A stretch of 64,000 nucleotides of DNA, taken from GCA-2711565 sp963674935. Lineage in GTDB: Bacteria; Bacteroidota; Bacteroidia; Bacteroidales; GCA-2711565. Of this stretch, positions 1 to 8,136 are shown piece by piece. The number at the start of each line of letters is the position of its first letter. Position 1 is the stretch's first letter. The position numbers were made by a program, and so were the translations under genes. The stretch covers positions 744,001 to 808,000 of the forward strand of contig CAXXWZ010000002.1 of the NCBI GenBank assembly GCA_963674935.2, in the 5' to 3' direction. The notes below the pieces were generated by a model. That model saw only the letters and a list, made by a program, of their open reading frames with translations, was not told where the DNA came from and did not search any database.

Positions 1-1398
1 GTTAAAGCCTTTGATCGTATCTTCAATAGAAACTACAACTCCGGGAACTCCGGTGAATTGCTCAGCAACATGGAAAGGTTGAGAAAGAAATCTTTGAACA
101 CGTCGTGCACGGTGCACAACCAATTTATCTTCCTCAGATAATTCGTCCATACCTAAGATGGCAATAATATCTTGTAGCTCTTTATATCGTTGAAGGGTTT
201 CTTTTACGCGTTGTGCCGTATTATAGTGCTCATCACCAACTACATCGGGAGATAAAATTCTGGATGTTGAATCCAACGGATCAACAGCCGGATAAATTCC
301 AAGCTCAGAAATTTTACGACTCAAAACGGTTGTTGCATCAAGGTGAGCAAAAGTTGTTGCAGGCGCAGGGTCAGTTAAATCATCAGCAGGCACATAAACC
401 GCCTGAACTGAGGTAATAGATCCTCTCTTTGTTGAGGTAATTCTTTCCTGCATGATTCCCATTTCAGTTGCAAGCGTAGGCTGGTAACCTACCGCTGATG
501 GCATACGACCAAGTAGCGCAGAAACTTCTGAACCGGCTTGTGTAAAACGGAAAATATTATCGATAAAAAATAAAATATCACGACCACCAGATTTTTCGTC
601 ACCATCACGGTAATATTCGGCAAGAGTTAGTCCGGATAGGGCAACTCGTGCACGTGCTCCAGGAGGTTCGTTCATTTGACCGAATACCATTGTTAATAAA
701 GATTTCTTTAATTCTTCATTATCAACTTTTGATAAATCCCATCCGCCTTCTTCCATGCTCTTTTTGAATTCATCGCCATATTTTACAAGTCCTGATTCAA
801 TCATCTCACGTAAAAGGTCATTTCCCTCACGGGTACGTTCACCAACACCTGCAAATACAGAAAATCCTGAATATTGCTTGGCAATGTTATTTATCAATTC
901 CTGGATTACAACAGTTTTACCAACACCGGCACCGCCAAACAATCCAATTTTACCCCCTTTTGAGTAAGGCTCAATTAAATCGATAACTTTAATCCCGGTA
1001 TATAAAACTTCTTGTTGAGTTGTTAGATTTTCGAATTTAGGAGGATCGTTGTGTATGGGGTAAGTCTCTTCTTTTGAAACAGAGCCTAAACCGTCTATAG
1101 GTTCACCAATCACGTTAAAAACCCTGCCATTAATCTTCTCTCCGATAGGCATCGAAATTGGAATTCCTGTTCCTATTACTTCCATTCCTCGACTTAAACC
1201 ATCAGTAGAATCCATGGCAACTGTACGAATTGTATTCTCACCAGTATCTTGTTGAGCTTCTAAAACAATGATATCTCCGTTTTTATTTTTAACTTCAAGG
1301 GCATCGTAAATGTTTGGTAATGTCTGATCTTGGTCAAAAGTAACATCGATTACAGGTCCAATAATTTGAGATATTTTACCTACACTTTTTTTCTCCAT
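1..1398 (-). CDS. atpD: ATP synthase F1 subunit beta, C-terminus cut by window edge
   Basis: Catalytic beta subunit of F1Fo ATP synthase, peripheral on the inner face of the cytoplasmic membrane. Translating the minus strand from the ATG at 1398 gives MEKKSVGKISQIIGPVIDV, the usual beta N-terminus. About 165 residues in is the Walker A loop GGAGVGKT, followed by the GERTREGNDL and ALSGLTLAEYYRD blocks and the Walker B region ILFFIDNIFRFTQAGSEVSALLGRMPSAVGYQPTL in outline. About 466 codons are present; Bacteroidota beta subunits have about 500, so only the last few dozen residues lie outside. The reading frame is uninterrupted. It is the first atp gene of its unit here, with a promoter-like box just upstream, and the remaining atp genes should follow beyond position 1. 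Confidence 0.98.
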   Translation of the reverse strand, partial: MEKKSVGKISQIIGPVIDVTFDQDQTLPNIYDALEVKNKNGDIIVLEAQQDTGENTIRTVAMDSTDGLSRGMEVIGTGIPISMPIGEKINGRVFNVIGEPIDGLGSVSKEETYPIHNDPPKFENLTTQQEVLYTGIKVIDLIEPYSKGGKIGLFGGAGVGKTVVIQELINNIAKQYSGFSVFAGVGERTREGNDLLREMIESGLVKYGDEFKKSMEEGGWDLSKVDNEELKKSLLTMVFGQMNEPPGARARVALSGLTLAEYYRDGDEKSGGRDILFFIDNIFRFTQAGSEVSALLGRMPSAVGYQPTLATEMGIMQERITSTKRGSITSVQAVYVPADDLTDPAPATTFAHLDATTVLSRKISELGIYPAVDPLDSTSRILSPDVVGDEHYNTAQRVKETLQRYKELQDIIAILGMDELSEEDKLVVHRARRVQRFLSQPFHVAEQFTGVPGVVVSIEDTIKGFN

Positions 1399-1420
1399 TA
1401 TTCGTAAATTAAATTTGGGT

Positions 1421-1428
1421 CAAAGATA
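1421..1428 (-). promoter_or_regulatory. -7 promoter element of atpD
   Basis: On the minus strand this reads TATCTTTG, a full match to the Bacteroidota -7 consensus TAnnTTTG. It lies 22 bases before the atpD start codon, giving a short leader. No clear TTG is seen at the -33 position. Confidence 0.5.
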
Positions 1429-1467
1429 AAAAAGTAAATTAAGTTTGAATAGAAAAATCGGTATTTT

Positions 1468-2115
1468 TTATGGGTTTATTGCTTGATTTTCTTCTATTTC
1501 CTTTTCTTTATGTTTTAATCCCTTTGATAAAAATTTTCGTTGAAAAAGAATTAAGATTGTAACTCCGACGGTAATGGTTGAATCTGCAATATTAAATACA
1601 GGTCTGAAAAAAATAAAATCCTTCCCACCCAAAAAAGGCACCCAATCGGGATAATAACTTTCAATAATTGGAAAGTAGAACATATCAACTACTTTTCCAT
1701 GGAGCAGGTTAGCGTATCCTCCACCTTCCGGCATAAATGAAGCAACCTGGAAAAAAGTTGACTCAGAAAATAAAATTCCATAAAACACACTATCAATAAT
1801 ATTTCCCAAAGCACCAGTAAAGATTAATGAAAAGCTTAAAATTAATCCAAAGTTAGCTTTCCGTTTAACCAATTTATTAATGTACCAGGCAAGTGCAGCT
1901 ACAGCTATAATTCTAAATAGCGTGAGAATAACTTTACCAGTTTCTCCGGCAAACTCCATCCCAAAAGCCATTCCATTGTTTTCGATAAAATGAATGATCC
2001 CCCAGTTTCCGAAAAGATTAAATTCTTCACCTAGGTGCATGCTGGTTTTTATCCAGATTTTTAAAGCTTGGTCGATTAAAAGAATAGGAACGATGATAAG
2101 TAAAACTTTTTTCAA
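1468..2115 (-). CDS. lspA: Lipoprotein signal peptidase (signal peptidase II)
   Basis: Membrane aspartyl protease that removes the signal peptide of prolipoproteins after lipidation. Four hydrophobic stretches are visible (about residues 4-20, 60-78, 88-108 and 172-195). Family blocks are present: NNGMAFG (46-52), GNIIDSVFYG (104-113), the first catalytic Asp in KVVDMFYFP (D144) and the second in FNIADSTITVG (D178). At 215 residues it is slightly longer than proteobacterial LspA because of an insert around 115-140 and a charged C-terminal tail, which is usual in Bacteroidota. It sits downstream of the dksA-like gene and ileS, a conserved order in this phylum. Confidence 0.96.
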   Translation of the reverse strand: MKKVLLIIVPILLIDQALKIWIKTSMHLGEEFNLFGNWGIIHFIENNGMAFGMEFAGETGKVILTLFRIIAVAALAWYINKLVKRKANFGLILSFSLIFTGALGNIIDSVFYGILFSESTFFQVASFMPEGGGYANLLHGKVVDMFYFPIIESYYPDWVPFLGGKDFIFFRPVFNIADSTITVGVTILILFQRKFLSKGLKHKEKEIEENQAINP

Positions 2116-2137
2116 TACAGTAATTGTTGAAAATGAA

Positions 2138-2170
2138 AAGAAGTAATCAATATATGTATGATTACTTCTT
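2138..2170 (-). terminator. Hairpin between dksA-like gene and lspA
   Basis: Perfect 11-bp stem AAGAAGTAATC / GATTACTTCTT with an 11-base loop, followed on the minus strand by a T-rich stretch. It lies directly after the dksA-like gene and before lspA, so it is either a weak terminator or a processing site within the ileS-lspA transcript. Confidence 0.5.
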
Positions 2171-2190
2171 CCATAATATTTAATGAAATT

Positions 2191-2595
2191 TTATTTATTT
2201 TGATTCAATTTTGCATCCATGCTTAAGGTAGCATGAGGAACACTTCTTAATCTTTCTTTAGCAATAAGCTTACCAGTTACCCGGCAAATGCCATAGGTTT
2301 TATTTTCGATGCGAATTAAAGCATTTTCAAGGTTATTGATGAACTTTTGCTGTCGAGCTGCAAGTCGGCTATTTTCTTCTTTAGATAATACGTTATGACC
2401 TTCCTCAAGTACTTTAAACGTTGGGGAAGTATCGTCTGTTCCGTGATCACCTTTGTTGGTATAGGCCTCAGTAAGTAACTCCAAATCTTTAGTAGCTTTA
2501 TCTAGTTTCGACAAAATTAATTCTTTGAATTCAACTAATTCTTCATCAGAAAATCTTGTTTTTTTTTCGTCATCTTTTGCAGTGTTCTTTTCCAT
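2191..2595 (-). CDS. TraR/DksA-family regulator with degenerate zinc finger
   Basis: Member of the DksA/TraR family, which bind the RNA polymerase secondary channel or related sites. The N-terminal two thirds is acidic and helical (about residues 15-95, probable coiled coil). The C-terminal block YGICRVTGKLIAKERLRSVP (101-120) aligns with the family zinc finger. Only one Cys (C104) remains: the second Cys of the first pair is Thr107 and the second pair is absent, so zinc binding is unlikely. This form is common beside ileS and lspA in Bacteroidota. It lies 40 bases downstream of ileS and is probably co-transcribed with it. A specific regulatory target cannot be read from the sequence. Confidence 0.85.
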   Translation of the reverse strand: MEKNTAKDDEKKTRFSDEELVEFKELILSKLDKATKDLELLTEAYTNKGDHGTDDTSPTFKVLEEGHNVLSKEENSRLAARQQKFINNLENALIRIENKTYGICRVTGKLIAKERLRSVPHATLSMDAKLNQNK

Positions 2596-2635
2596 GGTCT
2601 AATATTTTTATAAAACCTATTTATCTTAATTCTTG

Positions 2636-5600
2636 TTAAATTACCTTAACAATTTTAATTTGGGTTTGAATGTCGTCAGTAAGTTCAACAAGAAAGGCTT
2701 CTTCATTGTTTAAATCATCAACAAAAATTAATGATTCGGCCAGCGTTTCTGAACAAATATATGAATTATTGTGAATAACTGCTTCATCAATTTCATTGTT
2801 TCTTAATAGTTCGATTTTGATGCGATCAGTTACCTCAAATTTCTGGTCTTTACGATAATTTTGAATGCGGTTAATCAGCTCTCTTGCAATCCCTTCCATC
2901 TTTAATTCAGGTGTGATTGAAATATCTAAAGCTACCGTTAAATTATCCAAATTAGTTACTACCCATCCCGGAATATCTTCCGTAATAATTTCTACATCAG
3001 TTATTTCAATTTCTATTTCCTGATCATCAAATTTGAGTAGATACTTTTTATCCCTTTCAATGCTTGAAATATCATCTTGATTAAATTGATTAATTGCACC
3101 TGCAATTTGCTTCATCATTTTGCCATATTTTGGTCCAAGTGTCTTAAAATTAGGTTTCACTTTTTTAACCAAAATACCAGAAACATCTGTTAAATATTCA
3201 ATTTCTTTAACGTTCACTTCAGATAAAATTAATTCCTTTACAGCCTCAATTTGCTTTTTAAAACTTTTATTTAAAACCGGAACCATAATTCTATTTAGCG
3301 GTTGTCGAACTCTGATATTTGTTTTCTTTCTTAATGATAAAATCATAGAAGAAATGTTTTGAGCCAATTGCATTCGTTCTTCAAGATCTTTATCGATCAT
3401 GCTTTCATTGGCTGCAATAAAATCAGTTAGATGTACAGAATTTGTATCAACCCTTCCACTAATTGCGTTCAAATCATTAAACAACCTGTCCATGTAAAAT
3501 GGTGCGATTGGTGAAGCAATTTGAGCGATAGTTTCTAAACAAGTATAAAGTGTTTGATAAGCAGAAATTTTGTCGTGTGAATAACTGCCTTTCCAAAATC
3601 TGCGTCTGGATAGTCGAACATACCAATTGCTTAAATGAGCATCTACAAATTCCTGAATCGCTCGCCCAGCTCGCGTTGGTTCATAATCGTTGTAAGCTTC
3701 ATCTACGTTTTTAATCAAAGTGTTCAATTCCGAAAGAATCCATCTGTCAATCTCTGGTCGTTCTTTATTTGGGATAGAATCTTCTTTAAAAGAGAATCCA
3801 TCGATATTTGCATAAAGCGCGAAGAAAGAATAGGTATTATAAAGGGTTCCGAAAAATTTTCGGGTAACTTCACCAATTCCATCTAAATCAAATTTTAAGT
3901 TATCCCAGGGTTGGGCGTTCGTAATCATGTACCAGCGAAGCGCATCTGCTCCATATTTTTCAATGGTTTCAAAAGGCTCAACGGCATTGTTCAGGCGTTT
4001 CGACATTTTGTTCCCGCTCTTGTCTAACACCAATCCATTCGACACACAAGTTTTAAAAGAAACAGAATCGAACAACATGACGGCGATGGCATGCAAGGTA
4101 AAGAACCAACCACGTGTTTGATCAACACCTTCGGCAATAAAATCGGCCGGGAAACTTGATTCAAATTCTTCCATGTTTTCGAAAGGAAAGTGGAATTGTG
4201 CATAGGGCATAGATCCTGAATCAAACCAAACATCAATTAAATCAGCCTCACGAATCATTTTCTGACCGGTTTTTGAAACCAAAGTAATTTCATCAACATA
4301 AGGTCGGTGGAAATCAAACGTCTCATAATTCTCATCCGAAAAATCATCCGGATTAAAATTAGCCAATGGGCTTTCGGTCATAAAACCTGCTGCTATTGCT
4401 TTTTCAATTTCAGCTTTTAATTCTCTGGCCGAACCAACACAAATTTGTTCCGTTCTGTCTTCAGTACTCCAGATAGGTAATGCCACACCCCAATAACGTG
4501 AACGTGATAAATTCCAGTCCACTAAATTTTCGAGCCAGTTGCCAAATCGACCAGTTCCAGTTGATTGAGGTTTCCAGTTGATGGTATTGTTCAATTCAAT
4601 CATCCGATCTTTAAAAGCAGTAGTTTTGATAAACCAGGAATCGAGAGGATAGTAAAGTATGGGTTTATCCGTTCTCCAACAATGGGGGTAGGAGTGTTCG
4701 TATTTTTCGGTTTTAAATGCCCGATTTTCGTTTTTTAATTTAACGATGATGCTGATATCTGCACTTTCGTTTTCATTTGTTTCGGGATTAACGTCATATT
4801 CATTTTTAACAAAGCGACCTGCAAACTCACCCATTTCTTCGGTAAACTTTCCTTGTTTATCAACCAGGGTTAGTGAACCAATTCCATTTTCACGTGCGAT
4901 TTTAAAGTCATCGGCACCAAAACTAGGAGCGATGTGAACAATTCCGGTTCCATCTTCAGTGGTCACAAAATTTCCGTTTAAAACCTTAAAGGCATCTCCA
5001 TCGGTAGGCTGGGCATAGGGCAACAATTGCTCGTAATTAATTCCTTTTAGTTGCTTGCCGGTAAATTCTTCACCAAATTCAAATGGGATTGCCTTTTGAC
5101 CTTTTTCGTATTCACTTAATTTGAGTTCTGCGTTTTTCTCAGAAAAATATTTCGCAGCTAAATCTTTGGCTAAAATTACTGTGATTGGCTCAAATGTGTA
5201 GGCATTAAATGTTTTGACCTTTACGTATTTGATTTTTGGCCCAACAGCCAAAGCCGTGTTTGAAGGCAATGTCCAGGGAGTCGTCGTCCAGGCGATGAAA
5301 AATAAATCACCATGGTTTTCGTTAAAAAGAAAAGCAGATTTCTTATCATTTTTAATTTTAAATTGGGCCGTAACTGTATTGTCTTTTACATCTTTATAAC
5401 AGCCCGGCATGTTTAATTCGTGAGAACTTAAACCCGTACCTGCTGCTGGAGAATATGGCTGAATGGTATAACCTTTATAGATTAATCCTTTTTCGTAAAG
5501 TTTGCTTAAAAGGCTCCAAACAGATTCAATATATTTGTTGTCGAAAGTAATGTAAGGATTGTCAAGATCGACCCAATATCCCATGCGTTTAGTCAGGTCG

Positions 5601-5995
5601 TCCCATTTATCTTTATACTTCATTACCTCTTTACGACAAGCCTTATTGTAATCTTCAACCGAAATGGTTTTGCCAATATCTTCTTTGGTAATTCCGAGGG
5701 TTTTTTCAGTTGCAATTTCAATAGGAAGTCCGTGGGTATCCCACCCAGCTTTACGTTTAACGTAAAATCCTTTTAAGGTTTTATAACGACAAAAAATGTC
5801 TTTAATGGCGCGAGCCATTACGTGATGAATTCCGGGTAAGCCGTTGGCCGAGGGTGGCCCTTCGTAAAATACAAATGGTTTTTTCCCTTCTCTGTTCTTC
5901 AAACTGGCATCAAAAATATGCTCGTCTTCCCAATACTTTTCAACCTCTGTTCCGACTTGTGATAAATTTAATTTTGTGTATTCCCGGTATTTCAT
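2636..5995 (-). CDS. ileS: Isoleucyl-tRNA synthetase, eukaryote-like (type 2)
   Basis: Class I synthetase charging tRNA-Ile. The HIGH-equivalent signature is PGIHH at residues 54-58, GWDTHGLP follows, and the KMSKS-equivalent loop is KMSKR at about residue 663. The CP1 editing domain lies between them (TTTPWTLPSNTALAV region). The C-terminal anticodon-binding and tail domains complete 1119 residues, the usual length for the Bacteroidota enzyme. The PGIHH/KMSKR combination and the long C-terminus fit the type 2 IleRS group found in eukaryotic cytosol and some bacteria. That group is known for low mupirocin sensitivity; this is family knowledge, not seen here. It is the first gene of ileS-dksA-lspA. 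Confidence 0.98.
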   Translation of the reverse strand: MKYREYTKLNLSQVGTEVEKYWEDEHIFDASLKNREGKKPFVFYEGPPSANGLPGIHHVMARAIKDIFCRYKTLKGFYVKRKAGWDTHGLPIEIATEKTLGITKEDIGKTISVEDYNKACRKEVMKYKDKWDDLTKRMGYWVDLDNPYITFDNKYIESVWSLLSKLYEKGLIYKGYTIQPYSPAAGTGLSSHELNMPGCYKDVKDNTVTAQFKIKNDKKSAFLFNENHGDLFFIAWTTTPWTLPSNTALAVGPKIKYVKVKTFNAYTFEPITVILAKDLAAKYFSEKNAELKLSEYEKGQKAIPFEFGEEFTGKQLKGINYEQLLPYAQPTDGDAFKVLNGNFVTTEDGTGIVHIAPSFGADDFKIARENGIGSLTLVDKQGKFTEEMGEFAGRFVKNEYDVNPETNENESADISIIVKLKNENRAFKTEKYEHSYPHCWRTDKPILYYPLDSWFIKTTAFKDRMIELNNTINWKPQSTGTGRFGNWLENLVDWNLSRSRYWGVALPIWSTEDRTEQICVGSARELKAEIEKAIAAGFMTESPLANFNPDDFSDENYETFDFHRPYVDEITLVSKTGQKMIREADLIDVWFDSGSMPYAQFHFPFENMEEFESSFPADFIAEGVDQTRGWFFTLHAIAVMLFDSVSFKTCVSNGLVLDKSGNKMSKRLNNAVEPFETIEKYGADALRWYMITNAQPWDNLKFDLDGIGEVTRKFFGTLYNTYSFFALYANIDGFSFKEDSIPNKERPEIDRWILSELNTLIKNVDEAYNDYEPTRAGRAIQEFVDAHLSNWYVRLSRRRFWKGSYSHDKISAYQTLYTCLETIAQIASPIAPFYMDRLFNDLNAISGRVDTNSVHLTDFIAANESMIDKDLEERMQLAQNISSMILSLRKKTNIRVRQPLNRIMVPVLNKSFKKQIEAVKELILSEVNVKEIEYLTDVSGILVKKVKPNFKTLGPKYGKMMKQIAGAINQFNQDDISSIERDKKYLLKFDDQEIEIEITDVEIITEDIPGWVVTNLDNLTVALDISITPELKMEGIARELINRIQNYRKDQKFEVTDRIKIELLRNNEIDEAVIHNNSYICSETLAESLIFVDDLNNEEAFLVELTDDIQTQIKIVKVI

Positions 5996-6079
5996 ATTAA
6001 AATCTTGATTACTTGACTTTTAATTGAATTTTATTTCTTTAAAGGCAAGACGTGGTTTATTGCAATTTATTTAGTGCGT

Positions 6080-6115
6080 GCAAAGGTAAAAAAAATTGTA
6101 AATAATTTAGCCAAA
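6080..6115 (-). promoter_or_regulatory. Promoter of ileS
   Basis: On the minus strand TTTG (6115-6112) is followed after 23 bases by TACCTTTGC (6088-6080), matching TTTG/TAnnTTTG apart from slightly long spacing. It would give an ileS leader of about 75 bases. Confidence 0.55.
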
Positions 6116-6263
6116 GGTTTTTAATCTTGATCTGCTCAATCCTACGAGGGTTATTATCAGCAGCCCTCATGATAATCATGCAGTGATTGTATTTTAAAGA
6201 TACGTTATTATTACTAATATAACCTATACTAAATAATAATTTAATATATATTAGAATAAAATA

Positions 6264-6297
6264 TAATATATATCAAAAATAAATATGATATATATTA
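6264..6297. repeat. AT-only inverted repeat in the ileS/ggt gap
   Basis: 12-bp arms TAATATATATCA / TGATATATATTA flank a 10-base loop, within an extremely AT-rich stretch at about 6200-6310. The rest of the 5996-6428 gap holds the ileS promoter, the CTACGAGGGTT repeat copy at 6142-6152 and the palindrome at 6376-6404. No gene is seen in it. Confidence 0.5.
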
Positions 6298-6375
6298 AAA
6301 TTACAATAGCTACTGATCAAAAAAACACCTGATGCTTAGCGATAGGAAAAAATATCCCGATCTGATGAGTGTGAG

Positions 6376-6404
6376 CCCTATGAGCGTTTAAAACGCTCGT
6401 AGGG
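6376..6404. repeat. Palindromic intergenic repeat (AAACGCT family)
   Basis: Stem of 14 bp with one mismatch, CCCTATGAGCGTTT / AAACGCTCGTAGGG, around a single loop base. The right half extended to 6406 (AAACGCTCGTAGGGTT) matches 43804-43819 (AAACGCTACGAGGGTT) at 14 of 16 bases, and CTACGAGGGTT recurs at 6142-6152. It lies between the ggt 3' end and ileS and may also act as a terminator. Confidence 0.55.
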
Positions 6405-6428
6405 TTGGAAAAAAGGTTTGATTATATT

Positions 6429-8117
6429 CTAATATCCTGCAGCCTGACCGTCTTTTCTTGATTCGGAGGCACCAAAGTAAACTTTATTTTTGGCATCCCA
6501 CATAATGGCCTGGTAGCCACCGTAGCCGCCTAAATCCCATTGGATTTTATGACCCATGTTCAGGAGTTTTTGCAATTCTTCCCATCTGATTCCACTTTCA
6601 AGGAAAAGCGTTCCACCATCTTTCATCGTTCCACCTGTTGGTTGAGACGAACCGCCATGTCGAATTCTTGGTGCATCGCCAGCTTCCTGAAGCCCCATTC
6701 CAAAATCGATAAGATTTGCAACAATTTGTGCATGACCCTGTGGTTGCATGGCTCCACCCATTAACCCAAAACTAACCCATGGTTTTCCGTCTTTGGTAAT
6801 AAACGCAGGGATGATGGTATGGAAAGGGCGTTTGCCTGGCGCATAAACATTGGCATGGCCTTCTTCGAGCGAAAATAATTCGCCTCTGTCTTGTAAAATA
6901 AAACCTAAGCCTGGAGGGCAAATTCCTGAACCCATCCCTCGGTAATTACTTTGAATGAGAGAAACCATATTTCCGAATTGATCGGCAACAGTCATGTAAA
7001 TGGTATTTCCTTGTTCAATTTCACCAGCAGGATAAGAAAGTGCTGCACGATTAAGATTAAGTAATTTGGTTCGTTCAGCAGCGTATTCATCAGAAATTAG
7101 TTCTTCAATCGGATAGTTGTTAAAATCAGGATCGGCATAATATTTTGCGCGATCTTCAAAAGCCAACTTTTTTGCTTCAGTAAACATGTGAATGTATTCT
7201 GCAGTTCCAAAACCCATGGCGGCAACATCAAAATTCTCCATAATTTGTAATTGCTGAAGCGCGGCAGTTCCTTGTCCGTTTGGAGGTAATTCCCATACAT
7301 CATAACCACGATAATTTACAGACAGTGGCTCTACCCATTCTGAATAATGAGTCGCAAGATCTTCATAAGATAAAAATCCACCTTGCTCTTTCATGAATTT
7401 ATCAATGGTTTTGGCAATGCTTCCTTTGTAAAATTCATCACGGCCTTTGGTAGCAATTTTTTCAAGGGTATTGGCTAACGCAGGATTTTTGAACACTTCA
7501 CCTTTTTTTGGTGATGCTCCGTTTGGCATATAAACGTCAGCCACATTTGGAAATCTTTTGAGATTACGCGTTCCTCCATCCATATAATACGCAATAAGTT
7601 CGGTTACCGGAAATCCATTTCTTGCATAATTTATGGCTGGTTGCAAAATATCTTTCATGGGCATTGTACCGAATTTACCGTGCATGGTAAACCAGCCATC
7701 AACAGCACCTGGAACCGAAACAGGAAGCACTCCATGAGAAGGAATTTTGTCGTATCCATTTTCTTTAAAATAATCTATAGTGAGAGATTTTGGTGATCTG
7801 CCGCTGGCATTGAGGCCGAATAATCTTTGATCTTTTGCCGACCAAATGATGGCAAATAAATCTCCGCCCATCCCGTTTCCGGTAGGTTCAACCAAGCCCA
7901 ACAATGCATTTGCAGCAATGGCTGCATCAATGGCATTACCTCCTTGTTTTAAAATATCGAGGGCTACTTGCGTGGCAAGTGGCTGGCTGGTTGCAGCCAT
8001 CCCGTGTTGTGCAATGATTTCTGAACGGGTTGCAAAATCATGGCCCGTAATTCGATCTTGTGAAAAAACAAAAAACGAAATGGCCATCAGGACAGTGAAT
8101 ATGAATACTTTTTTCAT
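6429..8117 (-). CDS. ggt: Gamma-glutamyltransferase, secreted
   Basis: Ntn-hydrolase that self-cleaves and then transfers or hydrolyses gamma-glutamyl groups, for example from glutathione, in the periplasm. A signal peptide (MKKVFIFTVLMAISFFVFSQ) begins at 8117. I prefer this start because the upstream in-frame ATGs overlap the preceding gene and give a non-secretory N-terminus. Conserved blocks include GGNAIDAAIAANALLGLVEP, TGNGMGGDLF and PPNGQG. The self-cleavage and nucleophile Thr lies in GNTIYMTVADQFGNMV, aligned with the start of the small subunit. SNYRGMGSG and GGAMQPQGH follow. Full length with no disruption. It follows the M20 amidohydrolase by 19 bases, suggesting one peptide- or glutathione-scavenging unit. 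Confidence 0.92.
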   Translation of the reverse strand: MKKVFIFTVLMAISFFVFSQDRITGHDFATRSEIIAQHGMAATSQPLATQVALDILKQGGNAIDAAIAANALLGLVEPTGNGMGGDLFAIIWSAKDQRLFGLNASGRSPKSLTIDYFKENGYDKIPSHGVLPVSVPGAVDGWFTMHGKFGTMPMKDILQPAINYARNGFPVTELIAYYMDGGTRNLKRFPNVADVYMPNGASPKKGEVFKNPALANTLEKIATKGRDEFYKGSIAKTIDKFMKEQGGFLSYEDLATHYSEWVEPLSVNYRGYDVWELPPNGQGTAALQQLQIMENFDVAAMGFGTAEYIHMFTEAKKLAFEDRAKYYADPDFNNYPIEELISDEYAAERTKLLNLNRAALSYPAGEIEQGNTIYMTVADQFGNMVSLIQSNYRGMGSGICPPGLGFILQDRGELFSLEEGHANVYAPGKRPFHTIIPAFITKDGKPWVSFGLMGGAMQPQGHAQIVANLIDFGMGLQEAGDAPRIRHGGSSQPTGGTMKDGGTLFLESGIRWEELQKLLNMGHKIQWDLGGYGGYQAIMWDAKNKVYFGASESRKDGQAAGY

Positions 8118-8136
8118 CTTTAAAATATTTAATGGA

